NCBI GenBank assembly: GCA_018396535.1
Contig: JAGTQC010000001.1
Coordinates: 124,001-188,000 of the forward strand
Source of the DNA: Candidatus Bathyarchaeota archaeon
GTDB lineage: Archaea; Thermoproteota; CALKCG01; B24; DRYS01
DNA length: 64,000 nucleotides
Direction of reading: 5' to 3'
Shown: positions 1 to 8,598 of the stretch, piece by piece
Position numbering within the stretch: position 1 is the stretch's first letter
Layout of the letters: each line of letters opens with the position of its first letter
Notes under the pieces: generated by a model
Database searches by the model: none
Told to the model about the DNA's origin: nothing
What the model saw: the letters and a program-made list of their open reading frames with translations, nothing else
Made by a program: the position numbers and the translations under genes

Positions 1-41
1 ATACTTGCTTATAAACGTTACTCAATTGTAATGCATCCTAG

Positions 42-52
42 AATATTTATTA
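42..52 (+). promoter_or_regulatory. TATA-like box upstream of RuBisCO
   Basis: An A/T-rich stretch reading aatatttatta lies about 35-40 bases before the RuBisCO ATG. This is a suitable distance for an archaeal TATA box with transcription starting near position 72. It is assigned by position and composition only; no strong BRE is evident. Confidence 0.4.
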
Positions 53-85
53 ACCACCCATAAAGCAAATAATTTTCTAGAAGAC

Positions 86-1429
86 ATGATGACAAATTTA
101 GAATGGTACCAAGAGGATTTCTGGGTTAAAGTCTTCACAACGTCACCAGACGCAGTAGATCCCGATGAGAATGTGATATGTACATACTATATAGAACCTA
201 GAACAGGGATGAGTCTTAAAGATGCAGGCATCTACGTAGCGGCTGAAGAGAGCATAGGTACATGGACCAGAGTGGGCACTATGCAGGATTATGTTCTACG
301 ATATGCAGCTAAAGTCTTTGAGACCATAGAAGTAGGAGGTGGAGGTATAGTGAAGGTAGCATACCCATTAGATCTCTTCGATCTGGATGCAGGGATATCT
401 CATATGTTAAGCATAATAGCCGGTAACCTATTTGGGATTAGCGCTGTAGATAATATCAGACTCCTAGATCTAGAGCTACCAAGGGAGTATGCAGAAGTTT
501 TCAGAGGACCTAAATTCGGTATAGAAGGGGTCCGTAGACTAGTTGGTACTGATAGGAAGCCTAGACCACATTTGGGGACTATTATAAAGCCTAAGGTCGG
601 ACTTACTGCTAAAGATTTTGCTAAAGTTGCATATGAAGCTGCTATGGGAGGAGTAGATTTCATCAAAGATGACGAAACATTAACGAGTCAGAAGTTTAAT
701 ACGGTAGAAGATAGGATTACACATGTTATGAATGCCCTAGATAAAGTTAAATCTGAGACAGGAAGAAATGTGCTATACGCGTGCGACATAACGTCAGACT
801 ATAATCGCTTATTTAAGCATGCAGAGACAGTTTTAGAACATGGCGGAAATTGCGTAATGGTTGATGTACTCTGTACAGGTTATGCTGCTTTGAGAGCTCT
901 AGCAGAGGATCCATCTATAAAGGTACCTATACATGTACATAGAGCTCTACATGCAGCTATGACTCGTAATCCTAAACATGGAATACATATGATGGTTATA
1001 GCTAAACTTGTGAGGTTAGCTGGCGGTGATCAGTTACATACAGGTACGGCTGTCGGTAAGATGGAGAAGCCTAGAGGACCATCAGATATATTAGATGAAT
1101 GGAGAGGGATAAGAGCTATAAGAAGGATAAACGATATGTTAAGATCACCCTGGTTCCATCTTAAGACTATACTACCAGTTGCTTCAGGTGGTATACATCC
1201 CGCAATAGTTCCAGATAATCTTGAAGCCTTAGGCTCACCAGATATACAAGTCAATGCTGGCGGAGGCATACATGGACATCCTATGGGTAGCAGAGCCGGA
1301 GCTACAGCTATGATGCAAGCTATAGAAGCCTATATGAATGGAATAACGTTAGAAGAATATAGCAAGACTCATGAAGAATTAAGGATAGCACTAGAGTATT
1401 GGGGCTATAAATTTAAAGCTGAAGACTAA
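86..1429 (+). CDS. rbcL: Ribulose-1,5-bisphosphate carboxylase large chain, archaeal form III
   Basis: This 447-aa protein is a form III RuBisCO, which carboxylates ribulose-1,5-bisphosphate made from nucleotide-derived ribose in archaeal AMP/pentose-bisphosphate metabolism. The active site looks complete: the GTIIKPKVGL lysine segment, the carbamylated lysine and metal ligands in GGVDFIKDDE, HVHRALH, the loop-6 motif GTAVGKMEKP, the ASGGIHP segment and the C-terminal GGGIHGHP phosphate site. No small-subunit gene is present, as expected for form III. Two adjacent ATGs (86 and 89) are possible starts. The converging neighbour is an ADP-ribosylglycohydrolase-family gene. AMP phosphorylase and a clear ribose-1,5-bisphosphate isomerase are not in the window, so the pathway is inferred from the family. 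Confidence 0.95.
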   Translation: MMTNLEWYQEDFWVKVFTTSPDAVDPDENVICTYYIEPRTGMSLKDAGIYVAAEESIGTWTRVGTMQDYVLRYAAKVFETIEVGGGGIVKVAYPLDLFDLDAGISHMLSIIAGNLFGISAVDNIRLLDLELPREYAEVFRGPKFGIEGVRRLVGTDRKPRPHLGTIIKPKVGLTAKDFAKVAYEAAMGGVDFIKDDETLTSQKFNTVEDRITHVMNALDKVKSETGRNVLYACDITSDYNRLFKHAETVLEHGGNCVMVDVLCTGYAALRALAEDPSIKVPIHVHRALHAAMTRNPKHGIHMMVIAKLVRLAGGDQLHTGTAVGKMEKPRGPSDILDEWRGIRAIRRINDMLRSPWFHLKTILPVASGGIHPAIVPDNLEALGSPDIQVNAGGGIHGHPMGSRAGATAMMQAIEAYMNGITLEEYSKTHEELRIALEYWGYKFKAED

Positions 1430-1518
1430 GTGAAGCCATAGTAAACTTAATATACTATACATGTATGTTTATGTTACTTTATTTTGATGATGAAGGATTT
1501 GGGGACATCTGAGAGCTC

Positions 1519-2862
1519 CTATGAAGAGTTTGCCGAATGCTGACCACTATAATCCTTGATAAGCTTCAAAGTTCTCTCTGCCAACTCTGATATACTTGTA
1601 ATACCTATACCAGAAACAGCAGATGCTACCCTATCGTTTAATGGTCTAACCCAACATTCTGGAATACCCCTTCTACCTAGCATAACACCTAGTATAGATC
1701 CTACGGTAGCACAATTACAATCAGTATCTAAACCAGATAGTAGAGCATAATATAATGTTTTAGTGAAATCTCCTTCACCCCATAGAAGCGATGATGTAAC
1801 TATAGCAGCGTTATTTATGGTATGGACGGGATGGTAACTACTGTATCTTGTAAGTATTTGCTCTATAGCTTCAAACCATGATAATCCTTTACGATACAGA
1901 TCTAAGACGAAGTTTAAGGCTTCAAATAACCTACTCCTAGATGGGATACTCTTTAAACCATCAAGTATTAAATCGAACGGTGATACATGGTAAAACGCCA
2001 GGGATATTAGGGATGCCACGTATAACTCGCCATATATACCGTTCTTAGTATGTGATAGGATAGAATCTTTGAAAGCATAGTTTAGAGCTTGTTCAGGCCT
2101 TCCTGGGGATATGTATCCCCAGAAATCCGCTCTTATCTGGGCACCTATCCATTCACGATAGGGATTAAGGTATGTAGCAGTGTTTGGAGGCTTTAATCCT
2201 ATAACTAGGTTTCTATAAGCAATCCTTTCAGCAGTATATATGGACTTGTATGGTAGATGGAGGAGCCACATCTCACCTATATCGATTGAATCAAAATTGG
2301 ATCCATACCTTTCATAGATTAAGAGATTCATTATTGTATAATCGATATCATCATCCCTTTCGACCATAACGATGCTTCCTCTAGTTAACTTTAAAACATT
2401 ACGACGCTTCTTTTCATCAACTTCGTTAAAAGCTTCAAACGGAATATATGGTTCCCTTAACGGATATTCTCCTATCCTGGATAGAGCATGCTTGATCTGA
2501 TTATATGTCCATCCCTCGATTGGCTTACCTAACATACAACCAGCACATCTACCAAGCCATCCGCCTAGAATCTTATCACGTATAGAATTCATTGGTACAG
2601 GATACTCCTCGAAGAAACCCTGTCTCTCACCTTGTATACTAGACCAGTCTGATGGCTCTATATAGCTATACGTATTTCTAGGCTTGCATGATCCAAGTTC
2701 TGAGTATATATCCATAAGCATATCGATCGAGGTAACGGCAGATATCCGGTTTATGTAATCCTCAACATCTACCGTAAACCCTTCCTCGAATCTTTCTAAA
2801 ACTTCGTATTTCAATAGTAATTTAATCTCATCTAAATTTGCTAGAGTATGTAGAGGCTTCAT
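1519..2862 (-). CDS. ADP-ribosylglycohydrolase family protein
   Basis: This 447-aa protein belongs to the ADP-ribosylglycohydrolase (ADP-ribosyl-acceptor hydrolase) fold, whose members cleave N-glycosidic bonds using a dinuclear metal site. The fold signatures are the glycine-rich start ILGGWLGRCAGCMLGKPIEG (about residues 93-112), an acidic cluster RDDDIDYT (about 168) that corresponds to the usual TDDT motif, and a C-terminal GLDTDCNCATVGSILG corresponding to GGDTDTxAAxxG. About 90 extra N-terminal residues precede the domain. The substrate is unknown. Its position between RuBisCO and a ThuA/oxidoreductase pair suggests sugar or nucleoside catabolism rather than protein de-ADP-ribosylation, but that is inference. 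A TATA-like box at 2889-2900 supports this start. Confidence 0.85.
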   Translation of the reverse strand: MKPLHTLANLDEIKLLLKYEVLERFEEGFTVDVEDYINRISAVTSIDMLMDIYSELGSCKPRNTYSYIEPSDWSSIQGERQGFFEEYPVPMNSIRDKILGGWLGRCAGCMLGKPIEGWTYNQIKHALSRIGEYPLREPYIPFEAFNEVDEKKRRNVLKLTRGSIVMVERDDDIDYTIMNLLIYERYGSNFDSIDIGEMWLLHLPYKSIYTAERIAYRNLVIGLKPPNTATYLNPYREWIGAQIRADFWGYISPGRPEQALNYAFKDSILSHTKNGIYGELYVASLISLAFYHVSPFDLILDGLKSIPSRSRLFEALNFVLDLYRKGLSWFEAIEQILTRYSSYHPVHTINNAAIVTSSLLWGEGDFTKTLYYALLSGLDTDCNCATVGSILGVMLGRRGIPECWVRPLNDRVASAVSGIGITSISELAERTLKLIKDYSGQHSANSS

Positions 2863-2888
2863 ATCCTAACTATTGGTCTAATACGTCA

Positions 2889-2900
2889 ATCTATTTAAGC
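2889..2900 (-). promoter_or_regulatory. TATA-like box for the ADP-ribosylglycohydrolase gene
   Basis: Read on the minus strand this is gcttaaatagat, about 30 bases before the ATG at 2862. The spacing predicts a very short 5' leader. Assignment is by composition and distance only. Confidence 0.45.
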
Positions 2901-2958
2901 CTAACATAGCGGAACTAGAAATGTCATCATGAGTAGGAGCAAAATAGATAATCGTAGA

Positions 2959-3642
2959 CTATTCTAACTGATCTTCTAGACGTAAACTCCAAAGAATACC
3001 GCCTAAAAGATGTTTCTGAAACCATTTTTCACGCCAAAGCTTCGTGAAATGTCCGAACCCGGTGTAGAATATCCGCCCGGAACCATAGCCATGACACCAT
3101 GCTAAAGCATAATAATGATCACTTCTTGTACCCTTACTCAGATCTACAGATGAATTATCAAGACGTATAAGTGTATGCGTACGACTAGGATCCCAATCTT
3201 TGAACGTGTATATTTCCTCCACTACTTTAAACCTAGAAGGTAGATGCTTAGTCGATGGGTGGATGTTATCTTCGACTATCACATAAACCTCTTGCGTCCA
3301 TGGATGAGAGTGGAAATATCCTCCAAGCATCTCACCATACTCTTTGAAATTATAGAATGTATCCGCAGCATTATGAACACCTACAAACCCTCTGCCACCT
3401 TTTATAAGCTCTATAATGGTCTTCTTTGAAGATTCTTCGATAGGGGGTTCACCCGTCGTTAAGAATACAAAGCAACTGAATTCTCTAAGTTTATCTTCAG
3501 ATAACTCTCTACAATCCTCTGTAGCATACACATCAAATAGACCTGTACGTTCACCAAGCTTTGTTAGGACCTCTACAGCAGTCGAAATATACGAGTGTCT
3601 AAAACCAGCTGAATGCGTGAATACCAGTACAGTAGGCTTCAT
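2959..3642 (-). CDS. ThuA-like domain protein
   Basis: This 227-aa protein resembles ThuA (trehalose-utilisation) proteins, which have a class I glutamine-amidotransferase-like fold. Recognisable segments are the N-terminal VLVFTHSAGFRHSYI, GRGFVGVHNAADTFY, MLGGYFHSHPW, the HPSTKHLP loop and a C-terminal GRIFYTGFGH strand. Family members often sit beside Gfo/Idh/MocA oxidoreductases in sugar catabolic loci. Here such a gene lies divergently 88 bases away, probably sharing one promoter region. The exact reaction is not established for this family. Confidence 0.85.
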   Translation of the reverse strand: MKPTVLVFTHSAGFRHSYISTAVEVLTKLGERTGLFDVYATEDCRELSEDKLREFSCFVFLTTGEPPIEESSKKTIIELIKGGRGFVGVHNAADTFYNFKEYGEMLGGYFHSHPWTQEVYVIVEDNIHPSTKHLPSRFKVVEEIYTFKDWDPSRTHTLIRLDNSSVDLSKGTRSDHYYALAWCHGYGSGRIFYTGFGHFTKLWREKWFQKHLLGGILWSLRLEDQLE

Positions 3643-3687
3643 ACTATATTTGGTCTATGATATTAGGATAGATAAGGGTTTCACTTC

Positions 3688-3700
3688 AATATTTTTAAAC
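3688..3700. promoter_or_regulatory. Shared TATA-like element between the ThuA and Gfo/Idh/MocA genes
   Basis: The stretch aatatttttaaac reads as a TATA box in both directions. It is about 30-40 bases from the GTG start at 3731 on the plus strand and about 50 bases from the ATG at 3642 on the minus strand. The symmetry suggests both divergent genes are driven from this one short interval. Confidence 0.45.
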
Positions 3701-3730
3701 ATAACACATAAACACTATATCTCGGGGTGA

Positions 3731-4987
3731 GTGTCGTATTTGAATAGGCTTGGTATAGGATTCATAGGTTCAGGCTTCGTAGCCAGATTCCATGCAATGG
3801 CTCTTACAGGTATTAGAGAGGCTGAAGTAACGGCTGTATATAACATCAGGGAGGGGAGTGCTAAAAGGCTAGCTAGCTATATAGAAGAGCTTGGCATAGG
3901 CAAGCCTAAGGTTTATACAGATTTAAGAAAGATGCTTTCAGATCGAACTGTAAACGCCGTATGGATACTTAATCCTAATTTCGCTAGACTCGAGGTTGTT
4001 AAGATCATAGCCGAGGAGGCTTCTCAAGGTAGAACCGATCTGGTTGGCGTATGCTGCGAGAAACCTTTAGCTAGGAATGTAGATGAAGCTGAAGAAATGG
4101 TGCGTTTAATAGATAAAGCGGGTCTTCTACATGGCTATCTTGAAAACCAGGTTTTTGCACCTGCAGTAGTGAGAGGTAAGGAGGCTGTATGGAAGTATGG
4201 AGCTAGATATACTGGCAGACCCTATCTATCCAGAGCTGCGGAGGAACATGGAGGGCCGCATTCAGCATGGTTCTGGGATCCTACTCTTTCGGGTGGAGGT
4301 GTACTTCTAGATATGACATGTCACAGTCTTGAAGCTAATCGCTACCTACTACTAGATCCTGAGAAACCGAAGAATTCCCTAAAACCTGTAGTGGTTCAGT
4401 CAATTATAGCTTCTCTTAAATGGAGTAGGGATCCATATACATCCATGCTAAAGGAGAGGTATAACGTAGATTATAAGAAGATTCCTGCAGAAGATTACGC
4501 TCTAACTACCGTAGTGTACGAAGATGATGATGGAGTAATAGTGTTAGCAGAGGCTAGGACTTCATGGAGCTTCGTAGGTCCAGGCCTAAGGCTTACATTC
4601 GAAGTTTTAGGGCCAGAGTATTCTATAACGATAAATAGCCTACAACAAGAGTTGAATGTATTCTTTAGTAGAAATGTGAAGATACCTCCGACTGAAGAGT
4701 TTGTAGAAAAGCAGGCAGCTGAACAGGGACTTATGCCTATTATACCTAACGAAGCCGTAACCTATGGGTATCAGGATGAAGATAGACATATGGTTGAATG
4801 CTTCCTGAAGGGAAAGGAGCCTAGAGAAGATTGGATGGATGGTTTACTGATAGTTCAATTAATGATGGCTGCATACCTGTCAGCTGAGAGAGGCAGGCGA
4901 ATCGCATTTAACCCAGAAGAACTTAGAGGATATAGACCACAGGTGGCTAAAGGTGAATGGAAACCTAAATCTATAATCGAAGTCTAA
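3731..4987 (+). CDS. Gfo/Idh/MocA family NAD(P)-dependent oxidoreductase
   Basis: This 418-aa dehydrogenase starts with the Rossmann segment GIGFIGSGFVARFHAMAL and has the family EKP motif as CCEKPLARNVDEAEEMV near residue 110. These enzymes oxidise or reduce sugars, inositols and related polyols with NAD(P). The C-terminal alpha/beta domain contains the GGGVLLDMTCHSLE segment, where the catalytic histidine usually lies. GTG at 3731 is chosen because a ggggtga ribosome-binding site directly precedes it. With the divergent ThuA gene it probably acts on a carbohydrate; the specific substrate cannot be read from the sequence. Confidence 0.88.
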   Translation: MSYLNRLGIGFIGSGFVARFHAMALTGIREAEVTAVYNIREGSAKRLASYIEELGIGKPKVYTDLRKMLSDRTVNAVWILNPNFARLEVVKIIAEEASQGRTDLVGVCCEKPLARNVDEAEEMVRLIDKAGLLHGYLENQVFAPAVVRGKEAVWKYGARYTGRPYLSRAAEEHGGPHSAWFWDPTLSGGGVLLDMTCHSLEANRYLLLDPEKPKNSLKPVVVQSIIASLKWSRDPYTSMLKERYNVDYKKIPAEDYALTTVVYEDDDGVIVLAEARTSWSFVGPGLRLTFEVLGPEYSITINSLQQELNVFFSRNVKIPPTEEFVEKQAAEQGLMPIIPNEAVTYGYQDEDRHMVECFLKGKEPREDWMDGLLIVQLMMAAYLSAERGRRIAFNPEELRGYRPQVAKGEWKPKSIIEV

Positions 4988-5049
4988 CCTTATGGGTTGA
5001 AAAGGGGAAAACCTTAAAGATAAGCTTAGATCTAGTAGAGGCTAGTAAG

Positions 5050-5127
5050 GGGCCCGTAGCTCAGCCAGGATAGAGTGCCGGGCTTTTAACCCGGTGGTCA
5101 CGGGTTCGAATCCCGTCGGGCCCGCCA
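5050..5127 (+). tRNA. tRNA-Lys (anticodon TTT), CCA encoded
   Basis: The acceptor stem GGGCCCG pairs with CGGGCCC, the D-arm begins GCTCAG, the anticodon stem CCGGG/CCCGG encloses the loop CTTTTAA giving anticodon TTT, and the T-arm contains GGGTTCGAATCCC. A G discriminator is followed by genomic CCA. All arms are G+C-rich against an A/T-rich background, as expected in a thermophile. No intron is seen. Confidence 0.95.
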
Positions 5128-5436
5128 ACCCTCTACTAAAGCATGACGAAAAGTAACATCTTACTCTAGTTTAGACCATAAATCCTTACTAACAGAATAC
5201 ATGAAGTAATGCATTTTAAAATAATGTAAGCTGTATATCGTACCTGAGGTTAGATATAGAGGCTGCATAAATTTTGAGGATTGGTATAGGTTATGATTAT
5301 AAAAGTTAAGTTGAAGGCGTAATCTAAAGACATAGAGGAAAACTAGAATTACGAGTTACAGTTCTCGCAAAATAACGTTTTCGAAATATCTATATTATAG
5401 CTACCAACTCTGACAAGCTTTGTAAACAGGTTGAAG
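5128..5436. other. Intergenic region, no recognisable gene
   Basis: About 310 A/T-rich bases lie between tRNA-Lys and the 3' end of the FdhD-like gene. Short open stretches exist, such as a 9-codon frame starting with ATG near 5294, but none resembles a family I recognise and stops are frequent in all frames. I see no repeats or stable hairpins here. Confidence 0.5.
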
Positions 5437-6252
5437 TTATATAATAGATCCTGTATGACGCCGATTCCACTCTTCTATTCTATCCGGTGAGGAGTATATG
5501 TTGACGCGCCCTTCCCTAGCAAATCCTATAAGAGTTAAACCGAAGGTTTCAGCTATCTTTACACCCATACTTGTAGGAGCTGATAACGAGACTAGAATAG
5601 GTATTTTCATCTGAACAGCTTTTATAACTATTTCTGAAGAAAGTCTGCCAGTAGATGCAAGTAGTAGTTTACTAAAATCTAAATTCTTCATCGCAGCTTC
5701 ACCGATAGCTTTATCGATAGCGTTATGTCTACCTATATCTTCGGCAAATGCCACTACTCTACATTCTTCATCTATCAAGGTAGCTGCGTGAGTCCCACCC
5801 GAAACTTTAAAAATAGATGATTTAGAATTTAGTATATCAACTGCTTTAAGAATTGTTTCAATGCTAAATATAATTTTATTAAACCTTATTTTTTGTATAA
5901 CCTCTAATATATGTGACGGAATGCTTTCACTACTATAAAATATAGATATTAATGTTGGTTTTTTAAAGAAATTGAAAAATTTTTCTTCGGATAATTTAAC
6001 ATATGCATTCTTTTCAGAAAACCTAATTTCTAAAATATCTCTAATATCATCTATAATACCATTTGTTAATAGATAGCCTATTATAAGTTCTTTAATCTGC
6101 AAAGGAAGGCAATGGAATGTGACACAGAGATTATTGTTAATGTATAAATTTATGATAGCTTCGACAGCTATAACATCTTTTAAAACTTCAAAATCCATTT
6201 TAGTTTGATTAAATCTTAAAATCTCATGTTCAATAAGCATCTTCTCACCCAC
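5437..6252 (-). CDS. fdhD: FdhD/NarQ-like protein lacking the usual cysteine pair
   Basis: This 271-aa protein matches the FdhD family, sulfurtransferases needed to activate molybdenum/tungsten formate dehydrogenases. Family hallmarks are KVSGGTHAA, FAEDIGRHNAIDKAIG, STGRLSSEIVIKA and SLSAPTSMGVKIAE followed by GLTLIGFAREGR. The loop that normally carries the CxxC cysteines used for sulfur transfer reads FYSSESIPSH, with no cysteine. It may bind the cofactor without transferring sulfur, or serve another Mo/W enzyme such as the AOR-family protein at 47.9 kb. The gene is noticeably more A/T-rich than its neighbours. ATG at 6240 is an alternative start. Confidence 0.85.
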   Translation of the reverse strand: MGEKMLIEHEILRFNQTKMDFEVLKDVIAVEAIINLYINNNLCVTFHCLPLQIKELIIGYLLTNGIIDDIRDILEIRFSEKNAYVKLSEEKFFNFFKKPTLISIFYSSESIPSHILEVIQKIRFNKIIFSIETILKAVDILNSKSSIFKVSGGTHAATLIDEECRVVAFAEDIGRHNAIDKAIGEAAMKNLDFSKLLLASTGRLSSEIVIKAVQMKIPILVSLSAPTSMGVKIAETFGLTLIGFAREGRVNIYSSPDRIEEWNRRHTGSII

Positions 6253-6746
6253 TCCTAGGGTCTACGACTGAATACTCTCTTCAATCCAAAGAAGGCCTTA
6301 ATAAATTTTTAACTATCACTATCAGTGAATCTACAATATCATATATAGTTTATGTAATAGAAGTGGATGTGTAAACTTTAAAATAATGTTAGCTACATTT
6401 CTATCAGATAATACTTTATTACTCTGAATTTTATCAACGATAATTAATAACTATTGCTTTAAACAACCAATGTTTATTGCAGATGATCAGCTGGCTATAA
6501 TTTACATCAACTGACTAGTAGAATGTTACAAGCAAGTTGAAGATTAGTTGAGATTGCTAGTTAAGCTAGCCTCTACCTTAGATACGTACAGGGGTAGACT
6601 AATGTGTAGACTTTATTTTTGATGAGAAAGAATTGTAGCCCATACTCTATATCGATGAATGCTCTACTAGTAATCCTTTGTCAATACGTTGGCGATAAGA
6701 ATTTAAGAACGATAGATACTTACTTCAGAGATTTTGGGATGAAACA
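6253..6746. other. Long intergenic region with divergent promoters
   Basis: About 490 bases separate the divergent fdhD-like and nadA genes. TATA-like stretches occur near 6298-6312 (for the minus-strand gene) and near 6698-6706 (gaatttaag, for nadA). In between all six frames are interrupted by many stops and I recognise no gene, RNA or repeat. Confidence 0.5.
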
Positions 6747-7676
6747 ATGAGTCTCCAATCTAGTCTGATAGATAAGATTCAAAAGTTAAAGCGTGAAAAG
6801 AGGGCAATTATACTAGCTCATAACTATCAACGTCCAGAAGTTCAAGATATCGCGGATTTTGTCGGAGATAGCTTAGAATTATCCCTATATGCGATGCAGA
6901 CAGATGCCAGAACGATAGTTTTCTGCGGTGTAAACTTCATGGCTGAAACAGCTGTGATCCTAAACCCAGATAAGAAGGTTCTCATACCGGATATCAATGC
7001 TTTATGCCCAATGGCTTCAATGCTACCAGCAGATCTAATGAAGCTGTATAGGCGTAAGTATCCTAAAGCGAAAATCGTTCTATACATAAATAGTCTAGCC
7101 GAAGCTAAAGCCTACTCTGACGCGATATGTACATCGGCTAACGCAACTGAAGTAGTAGATCAAATAGATTCTGAAGTAGTCCTATTCGGACCTGATATAA
7201 ACTTGGCAAGATATGTACAGATGAAATCTAGTAAGAAGATAATACCGATACCACAATATGGCTTCTGTCCAGTACATAAATTATTCAGTAAGAGAGAGGT
7301 TTTACGTTTAAAACAGATTTATCCAGATGCCGAGGTTATGGCGCATCCTGAGTGTGATCCTGAAGTTTGGGAAGTTGCGGATTTCATCGGTAGCACATCT
7401 AAGATGTATGCAAGAACACTAACGTCTAGAGCGAATAAATTTATCGTAGCTACTGAAATAGGAATATTGCATAGATTGAAGAAGGGTAGAAATGATGCGA
7501 CATTCATACCAGCCTACGAAGAAGCTATCTGCGTAAACATGAGACTTCACACTCTCGAGAAAGTTTATCTTTGTCTAAAAGATGAAAAATATGAGGTAAA
7601 AATTCCAGAAAAAATAGTAGCAAAAGGACGAGAACCAATAGAATTTATGTTTAAGATCCAAAAATACAAAAAATAA
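6747..7676 (+). CDS. nadA: Quinolinate synthase A
   Basis: NadA condenses iminoaspartate with dihydroxyacetone phosphate to make quinolinate for de novo NAD synthesis, using an oxygen-sensitive [4Fe-4S] cluster. At 309 aa it has the expected archaeal length. Family motifs in order are LAHNYQRPEVQDIADFVGDS, VFCGVNFMAETA, CPMASM, CTSANA, GFCPVH, HPECDPEVWEVADFIGSTS and EEAICVNMR. Three of these cysteines would ligate the cluster. L-aspartate oxidase or dehydrogenase and NadC are not adjacent, so partners must be encoded elsewhere. Confidence 0.95.
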   Translation: MSLQSSLIDKIQKLKREKRAIILAHNYQRPEVQDIADFVGDSLELSLYAMQTDARTIVFCGVNFMAETAVILNPDKKVLIPDINALCPMASMLPADLMKLYRRKYPKAKIVLYINSLAEAKAYSDAICTSANATEVVDQIDSEVVLFGPDINLARYVQMKSSKKIIPIPQYGFCPVHKLFSKREVLRLKQIYPDAEVMAHPECDPEVWEVADFIGSTSKMYARTLTSRANKFIVATEIGILHRLKKGRNDATFIPAYEEAICVNMRLHTLEKVYLCLKDEKYEVKIPEKIVAKGREPIEFMFKIQKYKK

Positions 7677-7779
7677 TAAATTTATTGTACTTTGATGATG
7701 ATTATTCCAAATATATTCTAACTTACTATCTATACGTTTTAACTATAAGTAATTATAATTTTTACATTGTTATAATTTT
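7677..7779. terminator. A/T-rich convergent intergenic region, probable terminators
   Basis: Between the converging nadA and trpA genes lies an extremely A/T-rich 100-base stretch. On the plus strand it contains T-runs, including tataattttttatttatc near its end, and on the minus strand poly-A/T tracts that would read as U-runs for trpA transcripts. T-tract termination is the usual archaeal mode. Confidence 0.4.
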
Positions 7780-8598
7780 TTATTTATCATTAATTGTTGA
7801 TTTCTTGAGGATCCTAACGTATTTTTTAAGCTTTGACAGCATTTCTATATCGTTATTAATATTACCTTCTATAATTTGAATTATTTTACTTCCAACTATC
7901 GCACCATCAGCTCCGTTATCGATGATGGCTCTAATATGGGATGGCTTAGATATCCCAAAACCTACGGCTATGGGTATTCTTCCGTTGGATATCGAGGAGG
8001 CTCTTCTTATAAAATTGATACTCTCTTTCCTAAGCCTTTCTCTAGCACCTGTAACGCCGAATACTGAAACTAGATAGGTGAAACCTGAAGAGTATTCGAT
8101 TATCTTCTCTAGACGTTCATCCGATGTAGATGGTGCAGCGAGGAATATGGTAGCTACATCGTATCTATCAGCTACGGCTCTATACTCCGAGGACTCCTCG
8201 ATAGGCATATCTGGGACGATTACACCATCGATTTTATTCTCTCTAACATTATTAAAGAAATTTTCTAATCCCATCCTGAATATTATGTTATAATATGTTA
8301 ATATAATGATCGGTATATTTGGATGCATTATATGAATTCTTCTAGCTAAATCTAGAACCTTAGATGGCCTTACACCAGCTTTTAATGCTCTTAAAGTAGC
8401 ACGTTGGATAACTGGTCCATCAACTATCGGATCTGAAAACGGTATGCCAAGCTCGAGCATATCGATTCCACCTTCGATTAGTGCATGGACTATCGCTAAT
8501 GTATAGCTTAATGTTGGATCCCCACATATGATAAATCCTATTAACGCGCCTTCACTACGCTTCTTCAAATTCCTAAATTTTTCTTCTATAAGCCTCAT
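7780..8598 (-). CDS. trpA: Tryptophan synthase alpha chain
   Basis: TrpA cleaves indole-3-glycerol phosphate to indole, which is channelled to TrpB. At 272 aa it has normal length. The catalytic glutamate is in [11 protein letters not shown], the aspartate in [10 protein letters not shown], the loop [12 protein letters not shown] is present, and the phosphate site reads [10 protein letters not shown] and AVGFGISKP. The gene starts with an ATGA overlap with the trpB stop, so the two are translationally coupled. It is the last gene of the trp operon and, unlike trpG and trpF here, appears intact. Confidence 0.95.
   Translation of the reverse strand: MRLIEEKFRNLKKRSEGALIGFIICGDPTLSYTLAIVHALIEGGIDMLELGIPFSDPIVDGPVIQRATLRALKAGVRPSKVLDLARRIHIMHPNIPIIILTYYNIIFRMGLENFFNNVRENKIDGVIVPDMPIEESSEYRAVADRYDVATIFLAAPSTSDERLEKIIEYSSGFTYLVSVFGVTGARERLRKESINFIRRASSISNGRIPIAVGFGISKPSHIRAIIDNGADGAIVGSKIIQIIEGNINNDIEMLSKLKKYVRILKKSTINDK

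Noticed and set aside
5290..5330. A short ATG frame starting MIIKVKL, reminiscent of a MoaD start near the FdhD-like gene
   Set aside because: It stops after nine codons and the following frames do not continue a MoaD-like sequence.
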